64,000 bases of DNA from Mycobacterium sp. 1274756.6 (GCF_001668625.1 NZ_LZLJ01000050.1:31734-95733); one strand, 5' to 3'. Positions 22,176-31,992 are shown, counted from the first letter of the stretch. Numbers and translations: made by a program. The notes: generated from the letters alone by a model not told the origin.

Positions 22176-22922
22176 CTAGCTGGCGGCCCGCCGCGGGACC
22201 GCGGCGTGGATGGGCTGACCGGGATCGATGGTGATGCCCAGCACCGCCGCGGTGCTGGTCACCGTGCCGGACAGGATCGTGCTCAGGTGCTCGACGAAGA
22301 CGTCCTGGGCCATCCGGCGTTCGCTGCCGGCGTCGCGGCCCAGCCACCAGTCGGTGGCCGAGGCGACCGACCCGAACGTCGCGAACGCGGCCAACTCGAT
22401 CGCGTCGCGGTCCAGCTGCATCTCGCGCAGTTCGTTGCTGAACATCTCCGCGATCGCCAGGATGATCTCGCGGCCCTCCTGCAGCGCCTGCAGGGTGGAC
22501 GACGACTGCTCGGTGAACTGCCCCTGGAGCAGGAACCGCAGCACGTTGGGGTGCTGTTCGACCAGCCCGACGTACTGTTCCACGCCTTTGCGGATCACTT
22601 CCTCGGCGGAGTCGGTGGTCACGTCGATGGCCGAGGAGATCGCCGCCCACAGCATGTCGCGCATCCGTTCGCTGACCGCCTGGAACAGATCCGACTTGTC
22701 GGTGAAATGCCGGTAGATCTTCGGTTTGGCGGTGCCGGCCTCCTCGGCGATCTCCCGCACGCTCAGTTCCGGTCCGCGCTTGTCGATGGCGCGGAAGGCG
22801 GCGTCGACGATCTCGGCGCGCACCTTTTTGCGGTGCTCACGCCAGCGCTCCCGCCGGGCGTCGACTTTGCCGTCGGGCCGCTCGGCGGGGCTGGGCCGGG
22901 CCGGTCTGCGCACGTCCCACAC
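22176..22922 (-). CDS. TetR-family regulator (Rv3050c-like)
   Basis: A 248-residue regulator with an unusually long basic N-terminus before the helix-turn-helix: ELSVREIAEEAGTAKPKIYRHFTDKSDLF is the DNA-recognition region. The C-terminal part is helical and would bind a ligand. It begins at GTG 22922. It is co-directional with the monooxygenase, 93 bases apart, and the block is conserved with Rv3049c-Rv3050c, so it probably controls that gene. Ligand unknown. Confidence 0.85.
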   Translation of the reverse strand: MWDVRRPARPSPAERPDGKVDARRERWREHRKKVRAEIVDAAFRAIDKRGPELSVREIAEEAGTAKPKIYRHFTDKSDLFQAVSERMRDMLWAAISSAIDVTTDSAEEVIRKGVEQYVGLVEQHPNVLRFLLQGQFTEQSSSTLQALQEGREIILAIAEMFSNELREMQLDRDAIELAAFATFGSVASATDWWLGRDAGSERRMAQDVFVEHLSTILSGTVTSTAAVLGITIDPGQPIHAAVPRRAAS

Positions 22923-23079
22923 TGTACTCGCCCGTACCGGCCGCGCCGGTGGCTATAGCCGGGTTGACCTGCCGAGACACCGCGTCACCGGGCGGCGCGG
23001 GCGCAGGCTCGGTTTTTCTCCGGCACCCTCGCCTCGGTAGCGTAGGGCCCGCGATCGATCTCGGAAGGGCTGAACACCG

Positions 23080-24261
23080 GTGACACAGCGATACGACCTG
23101 GCCATCGTCGGCGGCGGGCCGGCCGGGTCGGCGGCTGCCTGGCAGGCCCGCCAGGCCGGGGCCAGTGTCGTGCTGCTGGACAAGGCGCAGTTCCCCCGGG
23201 ACAAGCCGTGCGGGGATGGGTTGACCGCCCGCGCCGTCAGCTACCTGCAGAAGATGGGGCTGGCCGAGGAGGTCGCGACCTTCCACCGGGTCAACCGGGT
23301 CTGCGTGTACAGCCCCAGCCACTGGGAGCTGTCCTTCCCGCGCCGCCCGGGCATGCCCGATCACGGCCGCACCGTCAGCCGCACCACCTTGGACACCATG
23401 CTGCTGCGCCACGCGGCGGCCGCCGGCGCGGAGGTCCGCGAAGCCGCGGAGGTCGCCGGGCCGGTCCTCGACGACCGCGGCCGGGTCACCGGGGTGAGCC
23501 TCAAGGGCGGCGAGCAGGTGTTGGCCGACGCGGTGATCGCCGCCGACGGCGCCTACTCCCCCATCAAACGGGCGCTGAAACTGGACTCGGCCTACAACGG
23601 CTACTCCGCGATCGCCATCCGCGCCGAGATGGACGCCAACCGGCCCGACTCCGACAGCCTGGACATCTACCTTCGGCTGCGCTTCGAGGGCGACCAGCTG
23701 CCCGGCTACGGCTGGGTGTTCCCGATGGGCGACGGCCGGTTCAACATCGGGCTGGGCTACGTCAACAGCTACCGCAACTGGCAGGCGATCAACGCCACGG
23801 CGTTTCTCGGGGAGTTCCTGGGCACGCTGCCACGCGAGTGGGAGCTGCCCGACATCGGTGAGCTGAAGAAGTCCAAAAGCGTGCGCGCCTGGCGGCTGCC
23901 GATGGGCTTCACCGCCTGGCCGCCCTGGCGACCCGGGGTGCTGTTCGCCGGCGACGCGCTGGGCGCGGGCAAGCCGGCCAGCGGCGCCGGCATCTCCAAG
24001 GCCCTGGAATCCGGGATGGCCGCGGGCGAGTGCGCCGTCGCCGCGCTGACCAACGCCGGACCCGACGACTTCACCAACTACGCCCAGCGCATGCAGGAGG
24101 CGTGGGGCCGGGAGTACCGGCGCGGCCGCTACTTCCACAAACTGCTGGGCTATCCGCACGTCGCCGACGCGGGGGTGCGGCTCATCGACAACGCGGCGTT
24201 CCGCGACCGGGTGCTCAAGGCGCTGTACAAGAAGGCGCAGGGGCCGGCGCACAGCTACTGA
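23080..24261 (+). CDS. Geranylgeranyl-reductase-family flavoprotein
   Basis: A 393-residue FAD protein of the GGR/MenJ family, which reduces double bonds in isoprenoid chains (menaquinone side chains in mycobacteria). The N-terminal GGGPAGSAAA binds ADP-ribose, DKPCGDGL is the conserved family block, and FAGDALGAGKPASGAGI is the second FAD motif with the usual GD. The GTG start has GGAAGG upstream. It is not the syntenic M. tuberculosis gene here and is probably a paralogue of Rv0561c (menJ); the exact substrate is uncertain. Confidence 0.8.
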   Translation: MTQRYDLAIVGGGPAGSAAAWQARQAGASVVLLDKAQFPRDKPCGDGLTARAVSYLQKMGLAEEVATFHRVNRVCVYSPSHWELSFPRRPGMPDHGRTVSRTTLDTMLLRHAAAAGAEVREAAEVAGPVLDDRGRVTGVSLKGGEQVLADAVIAADGAYSPIKRALKLDSAYNGYSAIAIRAEMDANRPDSDSLDIYLRLRFEGDQLPGYGWVFPMGDGRFNIGLGYVNSYRNWQAINATAFLGEFLGTLPREWELPDIGELKKSKSVRAWRLPMGFTAWPPWRPGVLFAGDALGAGKPASGAGISKALESGMAAGECAVAALTNAGPDDFTNYAQRMQEAWGREYRRGRYFHKLLGYPHVADAGVRLIDNAAFRDRVLKALYKKAQGPAHSY

Positions 24262-24270
24262 GCCAGCCGG

Positions 24271-25368
24271 TCATCCGAACGGGCAGGTACCGGTGCGGCC
24301 CCCCGGGACCGCGAACGACTCCAACCCGTAGCGGTCGTAAAAGCGTGCCAGCCAAGCGTTCTGCCGCTGCAGCCGCCGCGCCGCCCGCTCGTAGCGGGCG
24401 CGGCTGCGCGGGGTGTCGCCGCGGCGGGCGCGTAAACCGTCTAGGCGCACCCGGTTGTAATGGATGGGTTCGAGTTTCAGCCGGTCCGGCAGCAGCCGCC
24501 AGGCCAACTGCATCGCGGTGCTGTAGACGGTGAACTCGATGTCGTGGCGCGGCTTGAGCTCGAACCCGATCATAGCCAGCACGTCGGGGTGCATGGTCTT
24601 GGCGGAACAGACCTGCACCACGTGGCCGGCCAGCGGGCGCAGCACCAGCCAGGGCGGAGTGAGTACCGGGCGCATCCATTTCGGCAGCAACAGGTTGGGC
24701 AGCGGTAGGCGGGTCAGCGTGGCGAACTGGTGGCGCAGGAAACCGTTGGCCTCCAACTCGGTGGTGACCGTCTGGTCGTAGTAGGCGGCGAATTCGGCGA
24801 AGGTGGCGGGCAGTTTGCCCCGCTTGCTGGGCAACTCCAGGTCGGAAAAGAGGTGGCGCAAGTACTGGTAGGCGGCTTCTTCCTCGGCGGGCCGCAGGCT
24901 GTTTCCGGTGCACACCGGGAAGGCGACCAGGATCGCGTGCACCGCGCTGGCGATGATCCACAGCCACAGGTCGGGGTCCAGCGCGCTGTAGCGCACGCCG
25001 TCGTATTCGCCGATGCCGGTGCCGCGGACGTCGCGGTGGCGGTCTTTGAGCCATTGGGCGTGTGTTCGGCGCTGTTGCGCGTCGGCGAGGATCACCTGCC
25101 CGCTGAAGCCGCTGCGCAACGCCCGGTCGGTGAAGTTCTCCCGAAACCGGCCGGTGTGGTCCACCGATGCGGCGATCGGGACGCGGGCCACCTCGTCGAA
25201 GAGCACTCCGCCGAACACGCCGGTCAGCACGCTGCCGATGTGTTTGCGGAAGTCGGCCATCACCGCCGGGCGCAGGCCGGGGCCTTCGAGCAGGTGCAGA
25301 CCGTCGGTCTCGTCGTTGTCTGGGGCGGCCTCGACCGGCGGGTCGATGTCGGTGAGCAGCTCGGTCAT
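24271..25368 (-). CDS. MpaB/latex-clearing-protein-like oxygenase (DUF2236)
   Basis: A 365-residue alpha-helical protein of the DUF2236 (oxygenase MpaB) family, haem-dependent oxygenases that cleave isoprenoids and related compounds. The conserved N-terminal arginine/histidine region VDHTGRFRENF and YDGVRYSALDPDLWLWI are visible. It stands convergent to the GGR-family gene and divergent from a TetR gene with a shared palindromic region, so the TetR protein is the likely regulator. The family assignment comes from recognisable motifs; catalytic chemistry is inferred. Confidence 0.75.
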   Translation of the reverse strand: MTELLTDIDPPVEAAPDNDETDGLHLLEGPGLRPAVMADFRKHIGSVLTGVFGGVLFDEVARVPIAASVDHTGRFRENFTDRALRSGFSGQVILADAQQRRTHAQWLKDRHRDVRGTGIGEYDGVRYSALDPDLWLWIIASAVHAILVAFPVCTGNSLRPAEEEAAYQYLRHLFSDLELPSKRGKLPATFAEFAAYYDQTVTTELEANGFLRHQFATLTRLPLPNLLLPKWMRPVLTPPWLVLRPLAGHVVQVCSAKTMHPDVLAMIGFELKPRHDIEFTVYSTAMQLAWRLLPDRLKLEPIHYNRVRLDGLRARRGDTPRSRARYERAARRLQRQNAWLARFYDRYGLESFAVPGGRTGTCPFG

Positions 25369-25379
25369 CGCAACCTCCC

Positions 25380-25410
25380 GATGTTAGGGCGTTAACTGAA
25401 CGCTAACATC
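25380..25410. promoter_or_regulatory. Nested palindrome between divergent MpaB-like and TetR genes
   Basis: Outer arms GATGTTAG (25380-25387) and CTAACATC (25403-25410) are perfect complements; an inner pair GCGTT/AACGC is centred in the same place. The site lies 12-42 bases upstream of the MpaB-like ATG and 43-73 bases upstream of the TetR ATG, the standard location of a TetR operator that controls both genes. Confidence 0.6.
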
Positions 25411-25452
25411 ATCACTCGTCGGAGGGAAGCATTCCTGTGCGACGATGGGGAC

Positions 25453-26058
25453 ATGCCTGTCGACGGGACCGGCGAGCGCATCTTGGACGCGGCCCTACAG
25501 GCGATCCTCGACTTCGGGGTGCGCCGTGCATCGGTGGAGGAGATCGCCCGACGCGCCGGCGTGTCGCACATGACCGTCTACCGACGCTGGCCGACCAAGA
25601 AAGACCTGCTGGTGGCCACGCTCGGCACGGTGACCGATGCCATCTTCGCCGCCGTCGACGCCGAGGTGGCCGCACTGGACGACTACGAGGACCGGTTCGT
25701 CGCCGGGTTCACCGGAATCTACTGGCGGGTCTGCACCCATCCGATGCTCAGCCGCACCCTGCAGACCGACCCCGAAGCGGTGCTCCCGGCGCTGACCACC
25801 GGCGCGGGGCCCGCGCTGGAGCTGGCGACCAACTATCTGGCCCGCCACATCGCCGACACCGCCCGCCACGGCGGGGTCGAGATCGACGATCCGGCGGGCC
25901 TGGCGGAGATCTTCGTCCGCCTCACCCACTCACTGGTGCTCACCCAGCGGGTGCGCGAACCGTTGACCAGCCGCGCCGAGGCGGAACGCTATGCCCGCCA
26001 GCATCTTCTGCCGCTGGCGCTGGCTATGGTGCGCCCGGCGAACGTCTCGGCGCGGTGA
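25453..26058 (+). CDS. TetR-family regulator
   Basis: A 201-residue repressor. The helix-turn-helix is RRASVEEIARRAGVSHMTVYRRWPTKKDL, followed by a helical ligand domain. It is divergent from the MpaB-like oxygenase with 84 bases between them, containing a palindrome. The natural reading is autoregulation plus control of the oxygenase. ATG 25453 is used; no better start is evident. No ligand can be proposed from sequence. Confidence 0.85.
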   Translation: MPVDGTGERILDAALQAILDFGVRRASVEEIARRAGVSHMTVYRRWPTKKDLLVATLGTVTDAIFAAVDAEVAALDDYEDRFVAGFTGIYWRVCTHPMLSRTLQTDPEAVLPALTTGAGPALELATNYLARHIADTARHGGVEIDDPAGLAEIFVRLTHSLVLTQRVREPLTSRAEAERYARQHLLPLALAMVRPANVSAR

Positions 26059-26089
26059 GGCGCAGGACACGCCCGAAGCCGGACCTCAG

Positions 26090-26155
26090 GACGCCGAGCG
26101 TGTTCTGACTGCGAGAATCGTCGCGCCTTTTCGCAGCCCGTGCACGCTCGGCGTC
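26090..26155. terminator. Long two-tier hairpin between convergent genes
   Basis: Perfect 13-base outer arms GACGCCGAGCGTG (26090-26102) and CACGCTCGGCGTC (26143-26155) enclose a second perfect stem CTGCGA/TCGCAG (26109-26114, 26131-26136). It fills the gap between the TetR gene (+) and nrdE (-), so it probably terminates both transcripts. No long U-tract. The design also resembles dispersed palindromic units. Confidence 0.5.
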
Positions 26156-26159
26156 GAGG

Positions 26160-28328
26160 TCACAACATGCAGGACACGCAGCCCTCGACCTCGGTGCCTT
26201 CCAGCGCCATCTGCCGCAGCCGGATGTAGTACAGCGTCTTGATGCCCTTGCGCCAGGCGTAGATCTGGGCCTTGTTGACGTCGCGGGTGGTGGCGGTGTC
26301 CTTGAAGAACAGCGTCAGGCTCAGCCCCTGGTCCACGTGCTGGGTGGCCGCGGCGTAGGTGTCGATGATCTTCTCGTAGCCGATCTCGTAGGCGTCCTGG
26401 TAGTACTCCAGGTTGTCGTTGGTCATGTAGGGCGCCGGGTAGTAGACCCGGCCGATCTTGCCCTCCTTGCGGATCTCCACCTTCGACACGATCGGGTGGA
26501 TCGAGGACGTCGAGTGGTTGATGTAGGAGATCGACCCGGTCGGCGGCACCGCCTGCAGGTTCTGGTTGTAGATCCCGTGCGCCTGCACCGATTCCTTGAG
26601 CCGGCGCCAGTCGTTCTGGTCGGGGATGCGGATGCCGGCGTCGGCGAACAGCGTGCGCACCTTGTCGGTCTTGGGCTCCCAGATCCCCTCGGTGTACTTG
26701 TCGAAGAACTCACCGCTGGCGTAGGCGGAGCGCTCGAAACCCTTGAAGTGGGTGCCGCGCTCGATCGCGATCCGGTTCGACGCCCGCAGCGCGTGATAGA
26801 GCACCGTGTAGAAGTAGATGTTGGTGAAGTCGATGCCCTCTTCGGACCCGTAGAAGATCCGCTCGCGCGCCAGGTAGCCGTGCAGGTTCATCTGCCCGAG
26901 CCCGATCGCGTGGGAGTCGTTGTTGCCCTGCTCGATCGAGGGCACCGAGAAGATGTTGGTCTGGTCGCTGACCGCGGTCAACGCGCGGATCGCCACCTCG
27001 ATGGTCTCGGCGAAGTCCGGTGAGTCCATCGCCTTGGCGATGTTCAGCGAACCGAGGTTGCAGGAGATGTCCTTGCCCACCTTGGCGTAGGACAGGTCCT
27101 CGTTGTACAGCGACGGCGTGGAGACCTGCAGGATCTCCGAGCACAGGTTCGAGTGGGTGATCTTGCCCTCGATGGGGTTGGCCCGGTTCACCGTGTCCTC
27201 GAACATGATGTAGGGGTAGCCGGACTCGAACTGCAGCTCGGCCAGGGTCTGGAAGAACTCCCGCGCCTTGATCTTGTGCTTGCGGATCCGCGGGTCGTCG
27301 ACCATCTCGTAGTACTTCTCGGTGACGTTGATGTCGGCGAACGCCACCCCGTAGACCCGCTCGACGTCATACGGCGAGAACAGGTACATGTCCTCGTTCT
27401 TCTTGGCCAGCTCGAAGGTGATGTCGGGGATCACCACGCCCAGCGAGAGCGTCTTGATCCGGATCTTCTCGTCGGCGTTCTCCCGCTTGGTGTCCAGGAA
27501 CCGGTAGATGTCCGGGTGATGCGCGTTGAGGTAGACCGCGCCCGCCCCCTGGCGCGCGCCGAGCTGGTTGGCGTAGGAGAAGGAGTCCTCCAGCAGCTTC
27601 ATGATCGGGATGACGCCCGAGGACTGGTTCTCGATGTTCTTGATCGGCGCGCCGTACTCGCGGATGTTGGTGAGCAGCAACGCCACTCCCCCGCCGCGCT
27701 TGGACAGCTGCAGCGCGGAGTTGATCGACCGGCCGATCGACTCCATGTTGTCCTCGATACGCAGCAGAAAGCAGCTCACCGGCTCGCCGCGCTGCTTTTT
27801 GCCCGCGTTGAGGAACGTCGGCGTCGCCGGCTGGAACCGGCCGTCGATGATCTCGTCGACCAGCCGCTCGGCGAGCTTGGTGTCACCGCTGGCCAACGAC
27901 AGCGCCACCATGACGACCCGGTCCTCGAACCGCTCCAGATACCGCTTGCCGTCGAAGGTTTTCAGCGTGTAGGAGGTGTAGTACTTGAACGCGCCCAAGA
28001 ACGTCGGGAACCGGAACTTCTTGGCGTAGGCGCGATCCAGCAGCGTCTTGACGAAGTTGCGGGAGTACTGGTCGAGCACCTCACGCTCGTAGTAGTTCTC
28101 CCGGATCAGGTAGTCGAGCTTCTCGTCCTGGTTGTGGAAGAACACCGTGTTCTGGTTGACATGGGTCAGGAAGAACTGCCGGGCCGCCGCGACGTCCTTG
28201 TCGAACTGGATCCGTCCGTCGGCGTCGTAGAGGTTCAGCATCGCGTTCAGCGCGTGGTAATCGGTCTCGTTACCCGCGCTGGGCGCCGTGGTGGTTACCG
28301 GCTCTGCAGCTGCGACAGTCGCTGGCAT
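26160..28328 (-). CDS. nrdE: Class Ib ribonucleotide reductase large subunit NrdE
   Basis: A 722-residue catalytic subunit converting ribonucleoside diphosphates to deoxy forms. Visible hallmarks are the active-site cysteines in EPVSCFLL and in [10 protein letters not shown], the glycyl-free finger loop region [11 protein letters not shown], the dimer/radical tyrosines in NSALQ...YYIRLRQMA, and the C-terminal redox pair CVSCML that NrdH reduces. The N-terminal 20 residues are variable. The ATG has AAGGA upstream and overlaps the end of nrdI by 34 bases, so nrdH-nrdI-nrdE is one operon. Near identical to Rv3051c across its length. Confidence 0.97.
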   Translation of the reverse strand: MPATVAAAEPVTTTAPSAGNETDYHALNAMLNLYDADGRIQFDKDVAAARQFFLTHVNQNTVFFHNQDEKLDYLIRENYYEREVLDQYSRNFVKTLLDRAYAKKFRFPTFLGAFKYYTSYTLKTFDGKRYLERFEDRVVMVALSLASGDTKLAERLVDEIIDGRFQPATPTFLNAGKKQRGEPVSCFLLRIEDNMESIGRSINSALQLSKRGGGVALLLTNIREYGAPIKNIENQSSGVIPIMKLLEDSFSYANQLGARQGAGAVYLNAHHPDIYRFLDTKRENADEKIRIKTLSLGVVIPDITFELAKKNEDMYLFSPYDVERVYGVAFADINVTEKYYEMVDDPRIRKHKIKAREFFQTLAELQFESGYPYIMFEDTVNRANPIEGKITHSNLCSEILQVSTPSLYNEDLSYAKVGKDISCNLGSLNIAKAMDSPDFAETIEVAIRALTAVSDQTNIFSVPSIEQGNNDSHAIGLGQMNLHGYLARERIFYGSEEGIDFTNIYFYTVLYHALRASNRIAIERGTHFKGFERSAYASGEFFDKYTEGIWEPKTDKVRTLFADAGIRIPDQNDWRRLKESVQAHGIYNQNLQAVPPTGSISYINHSTSSIHPIVSKVEIRKEGKIGRVYYPAPYMTNDNLEYYQDAYEIGYEKIIDTYAAATQHVDQGLSLTLFFKDTATTRDVNKAQIYAWRKGIKTLYYIRLRQMALEGTEVEGCVSCML

Positions 28329-28741
28329 GTCTCGTCCTTCCAGAAATCAGCCAATCCCGCACGAACGGTTTCCACGTCGTCGGGGGTTCCCATGAGTTCG
28401 AAGCGATAGAGGTAGGGCACGCCGCACTTGCGCGAGATGACCTCGCCGGCGTAGCAGTATTCGGCACCGAAGTTGTTGTTGCCCGCGGCGATGACCCCGC
28501 GCAGCAACCCCCGGTTGTGTTCGTTGTTCAAAAACTTCTTGACCTGTTTGGGCACGTAGCCGCTGTCGGTGACGCTCGGCGCGCGCCGCCCGCCGCCGTA
28601 GGTGGGCACCACCAGCACGAAGGGCTGGTCGACCTCGATCGGCTCGTGCAGCGGGATCCGGGTGGCCGGCAGACCCAGTTTCTGGATGAAACGGTGGGTG
28701 TTCTCCGAGACGGAGGAGAAGTACACCAGGCGGTTGCCCAT
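28295..28741 (-). CDS. nrdI: Flavodoxin-like activator NrdI
   Basis: A 148-residue flavodoxin-fold protein that supplies an oxidant for assembling the dimanganese-tyrosyl radical of NrdF. FMN-binding loops are [20 protein letters not shown] and [13 protein letters not shown]. Its 3' end overlaps nrdE by 34 bases. It would act on both NrdF proteins encoded in this window. Confidence 0.96.
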   Translation of the reverse strand: MGNRLVYFSSVSENTHRFIQKLGLPATRIPLHEPIEVDQPFVLVVPTYGGGRRAPSVTDSGYVPKQVKKFLNNEHNRGLLRGVIAAGNNNFGAEYCYAGEVISRKCGVPYLYRFELMGTPDDVETVRAGLADFWKDETCQRLSQLQSR

Positions 28742-28823
28742 CTGCTGCCCCTCCCGTGACTCGTGCCGGCTGTTCGACGTGTGACTACCCCGGATCGCCG
28801 CCGACGGATCGCGGCGGCCGCGC

Positions 28824-29063
28824 TCAGGCGCTCAGCGCCGTCGCGGCCAGTGCCTTGATGCGGTCCGGGCGGAAGCCCGACCAGTGGTCGTCGCCGGCCA
28901 CCACCACCGGAGCCTGCAGGTGCCCCAGCGCCATCACGTAGTCGCGGGCCTCGGAGTCCAGCGAGATGTCCACCGACCGGTAGGCGATGCCTTCCTTCTC
29001 CAACGCCTTGTGGGTGGCGTTGCACTGCACGCAGGCCGGTTTGGTGTACACGGTGATGTTCAT
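28824..29063 (-). CDS. nrdH: Glutaredoxin-like NrdH
   Basis: A 79-residue thioredoxin-fold electron donor for NrdE, with the typical NrdH redox site CVQC in [10 protein letters not shown] and the C-terminal [10 protein letters not shown] block that recognises thioredoxin reductase. Length equals M. tuberculosis NrdH. ATG 29063 is chosen over an in-frame ATG at 29096. First gene of nrdHIE; a NrdR-box-like pair lies about 180 bases upstream. Confidence 0.96.
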   Translation of the reverse strand: MNITVYTKPACVQCNATHKALEKEGIAYRSVDISLDSEARDYVMALGHLQAPVVVAGDDHWSGFRPDRIKALAATALSA

Positions 29064-29241
29064 CGTCGAACGACTCCTCGCTGGAAGGTTGAGCAACTAT
29101 CAAACACTGCGTCCGCACCGCTGGTCAGCGGACCGTCGGGCGGTGAATCCCCGGGCTGGCGGGGCCGCGCCGACCCGGAGGCCGGGGACTTCTCCCCGGT
29201 TCCGAACGACCCGGTCTTCGTCGGGCCCGGCGGCACTGTGA

Positions 29242-29289
29242 ACACTACACCTAGTGGGTGACAACGGGAAGGGATACAAGATGTTCTGA
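29242..29289 (-). promoter_or_regulatory. NrdR-box pair upstream of nrdHIE
   Basis: ACACTACACCTAGTGG (29242-29257) fits the NrdR consensus in both half-sites. A weaker copy ATACAAGATGTTCTGA (29274-29289), matching about ten of sixteen positions, begins 32 bases away, the same spacing as at nrdF2. On the minus strand TAGTGT within the strong box could serve as a -10. Within 29282-29292 there is also a perfect palindrome TGTTC-T-GAACA. The remainder of the 454-base gap (29064-29517) shows no gene. Confidence 0.6.
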
Positions 29290-29517
29290 ACAACATTCAT
29301 GAAATTCCCTGGTCGGAAGCTTTCCACAGGCACCGCCTCCGGCGTGTCGCAGCTCACACTGCATCTGTTTCGTGCCGCTGATCACAATTACCACCGGGGT
29401 CGGACATTCGCGACGCACGGGGTCCGCCATCCCGACCCTCAGCAAACTCCGGGCCGGTAGGCTGGCGGGGACCTCACCCAGGTCGGGTGCCGTCGAGAAC
29501 CGGCGAGGAGTGCCACC

Positions 29518-30408
29518 ATGACCGACTACGGCCGCCCCCTGCAGTTCGGCCTGTTCGTCTCCCCCGCGGTCGACCTGTTGGACAACTCGTTCGCGCTGGC
29601 CGAGATCGCCGACGAATCCCTCGAGCTCATCGGGGTGCAGGACCATCCCTACCAGGCGAAGTTCCTCGACACCTGGGCGCTGATGCCGATGCTGCTGGCC
29701 CGCACCCGCCGGGTGCGGGTGTTCCCCGATGTCGCCAGCCTGCCGTTGCGCCCGCCGGCGGTGTTGGCAAAGACCGCGGCCAGCCTCGACGTCATCTCCG
29801 GGGGCCGGTTCGAGCTGGCGCTGGGCGCCGGCGCCTTCTGGCCGGCGATCGCGGCGATGGGCGGCGCCGACCGCACCCCGCGGGCGGCCGCCGAGGCGCT
29901 GGAGGAGGCCGTGCAGGTGACGCGGCTGATGTGGTCGGGGCAGCGCTCGGTGCGCTTCGAGGGACGCCACTACCAGCTGGCCGGGGTGCACCCCGGGCCG
30001 GCGCCGGCCCACGACATGGGGATCTGGCTGGGGGTCGGCGGGCCGCGGCTGCTGGAGTTCCTGGGCCGCAGCGCCGACGGCTGGGTGCCGTCGAACAGTT
30101 ACTTCCCGCCGGAGAAGCTGCCCGGCATGCACGAGCGCATCGACGCCGGGGCAGCCGCCGCCGGCCGCGACCCCGCCTCGATCGTGCGGGCCTACAACGT
30201 GTTCGGGACGATCGGCGACACCCCGGCTGACGACCCGTTCGAGGGCACCGTCGAGCACTGGGTGGGCGCGCTGACCGACCTGGCGGTGCGGACCGGCATG
30301 GACACGTTCCTGTTCGGCACCCCCGATGACGACATCGGCCAGGTCCGGCGGTTCGCCACCGAGGTGGTGCCCGCGGTGCGCGCGGCGGTGGCCGAGCGCC
30401 GCGGCTGA
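29518..30408 (+). CDS. LLM-class F420/FMN-dependent oxidoreductase
   Basis: A 296-residue TIM-barrel protein of the luciferase-like monooxygenase superfamily. The early FGLFVSPAVDL strand, VFPDVASLPLRPPAVLAKTAASLDVISGGRFELALGAG and the WLGVGGPRLLEFLGRSADGW block are typical of mycobacterial F420-dependent members. GAGGAG precedes the ATG. The substrate is not known. It replaces the Rv3054c-Rv3056 stretch found between nrdH and Rv3057c in M. tuberculosis. Confidence 0.85.
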   Translation: MTDYGRPLQFGLFVSPAVDLLDNSFALAEIADESLELIGVQDHPYQAKFLDTWALMPMLLARTRRVRVFPDVASLPLRPPAVLAKTAASLDVISGGRFELALGAGAFWPAIAAMGGADRTPRAAAEALEEAVQVTRLMWSGQRSVRFEGRHYQLAGVHPGPAPAHDMGIWLGVGGPRLLEFLGRSADGWVPSNSYFPPEKLPGMHERIDAGAAAAGRDPASIVRAYNVFGTIGDTPADDPFEGTVEHWVGALTDLAVRTGMDTFLFGTPDDDIGQVRRFATEVVPAVRAAVAERRG

Positions 30409-30415
30409 GCGCCGG

Positions 30416-31276
30416 TCAGCCGCGCGCCGCCGGCCCCAGCAGGGCCCGGGCGAAGAACCGGTTGGCCCCGCGCATGGCCACGCTGTAGGGCCACCAGGCC
30501 ACCCGCTTGAAGGCGTACAGCGCACGGATGTCCACCGACGTGTAGATCAGAAACCGGTTGCGGCGCACCCCGGCGAGGATCTTGCGGGCCGCCCGCTCCG
30601 GGGTGACCGCATGGCCGCTGAACCGGTCCACCCACTTCTGCACGTGCGGATCGTCGCGGTCCACCCCGGCGATCTCGACGGTGTTGACCAGCGGGGTGCG
30701 CACCGCGCCGGGCACGACCACCGACACCCCGATGCCGTGGCGGGCCAGGTCGAAGCGCAGCACCTCGGAGACCCCGCGCAGCCCGTATTTGGAGGCGCTG
30801 TAGGCGGCGTGCCAGGGCAGCGCCACGATCCCCGCCGCCGAGGAGACGTTGACCAACTGTCCGCCCCGCCCGGCCGCCAGCATCGGCGGGATGAACTCCT
30901 CGATGACGTGGATCGGACCCATCAGGTTGATCGAGACCATCCGGCTCCACTGATCGTGGCTGAGCCGGTCCACCGTGCCCCACGCCGAGACCCCGGCGAT
31001 GTTCATCACCACGTCCATCGCGCCGTGGCCGGCGTGGATGTCGGCGGCGAACGCGGCCACGTCGTCGTGGTCGGCGATGTCGACGACCCGGTGCGCCGGT
31101 ACCTGGGCGCCCAGCGCCCGGGCGTCGGCGACCGTCTCGGCCAGCCCGTCGGCGTTGCGGTCGGTCAAAAACAGCTCGGCGCCCTCGGCGGCCAGCGCCA
31201 GCGCAGTGGCCCGCCCGATGCCGCTGGCGGCGCCGGTGATGAAACATCTCTTACCCGCAAAGTCCTTGACAGCCAT
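30416..31276 (-). CDS. Short-chain dehydrogenase/reductase (Rv3057c-like)
   Basis: A 286-residue SDR. The nucleotide-binding GAASGIGRA follows the first strand, the NIAG-type motif (MNIAGVSAWG) and the catalytic VSSAAGIV...YSASKYG (Ser, Tyr, Lys) are all present. Length and order relative to the next TetR and CYP136 genes match Rv3057c-Rv3059. It may act on the same lipophilic substrate as CYP136, but that is inference. Convergent with the LLM gene, eight bases apart. Confidence 0.88.
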   Translation of the reverse strand: MAVKDFAGKRCFITGAASGIGRATALALAAEGAELFLTDRNADGLAETVADARALGAQVPAHRVVDIADHDDVAAFAADIHAGHGAMDVVMNIAGVSAWGTVDRLSHDQWSRMVSINLMGPIHVIEEFIPPMLAAGRGGQLVNVSSAAGIVALPWHAAYSASKYGLRGVSEVLRFDLARHGIGVSVVVPGAVRTPLVNTVEIAGVDRDDPHVQKWVDRFSGHAVTPERAARKILAGVRRNRFLIYTSVDIRALYAFKRVAWWPYSVAMRGANRFFARALLGPAARG

Positions 31277-31313
31277 CCGCCGACGATATCGTCGCCCCCG
31301 GTGCGCGCAGGGA

Positions 31314-31955
31314 CTAATCGGCGAGTTGGCCGCCCCACAGCGCGTTGAGCCACAGCGCCTCGAGCACCCGCAACCCGCGGCTGACGTCGGCGTCGGGCCC
31401 CAAAAACGTGGTGTCGCCGGAGAGCATGGTCGCGGTGGTGGCGCCCAGCGTGCGCACCAGCGCCGGGATGTCGTCGCTGATCGGGTGGGCGGTGCCGGCG
31501 GCGATCTCGGCGCGCACGATCGCGATGATCTGGTCGACGATGGTGTCGATCTGCTGGTCGAGGATCTCGCGGATCTGCGCGTCGCTGTAGCGGGCCTCGT
31601 TGCAGGCCATCATCACCGGGTCGTTGTGGGCGAACACCAGCGCCGCGCTGCCGACCATGCGCCGCGCGAACGCGGCCGGCGTCTCGTCCTCGCCGCGCGG
31701 GGCGAAGAAGGCGGTGAGCTCCTCGAGCTCGGCGGTGGCCTCGGCCATGATCTGGGCCAGCACCGCGTATTTGGATTCGAAGTAGAAGTAGAAGCCCGAC
31801 CGCGCCACCCCGGCGCGGTCGCTGATCGCGCTCACCGACAGCTCGGCCAGCGGCCTTTCCTCCAGCAGTTGACGCACCGCGGTGAGGATCGCCTGTCGCT
31901 GTTTGTCGCCGCGCCGCTGCGGCGCCGCGGCGCTCGCCCGCTGCTCGATGCTCAC
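31314..31955 (-). CDS. TetR-family regulator (Rv3058c-like)
   Basis: A 213-residue TetR protein with the helix-turn-helix ELSVSAISDRAGVARSGFYFYFESKYAVL and an all-helical ligand domain. GTG 31955 is chosen; the long upstream extension reads through the promoter region. It is divergent from cyp136, and an inverted repeat lies between them. Downstream in the same direction is the SDR gene (38-base gap), so regulator and SDR are probably co-transcribed. Confidence 0.85.
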   Translation of the reverse strand: MSIEQRASAAAPQRRGDKQRQAILTAVRQLLEERPLAELSVSAISDRAGVARSGFYFYFESKYAVLAQIMAEATAELEELTAFFAPRGEDETPAAFARRMVGSAALVFAHNDPVMMACNEARYSDAQIREILDQQIDTIVDQIIAIVRAEIAAGTAHPISDDIPALVRTLGATTATMLSGDTTFLGPDADVSRGLRVLEALWLNALWGGQLAD

Positions 31956-31992
31956 CTGCCTACCATGCACCAGGGCGCACCGCGGGCAAAAC

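Noticed and set aside
29282..29292. TGTTC-T-GAACA as a LexA/SOS box
   Set aside because: Does not match the mycobacterial TCGAAC-N4-GTTCGA pattern; more simply part of the weaker NrdR-like site.
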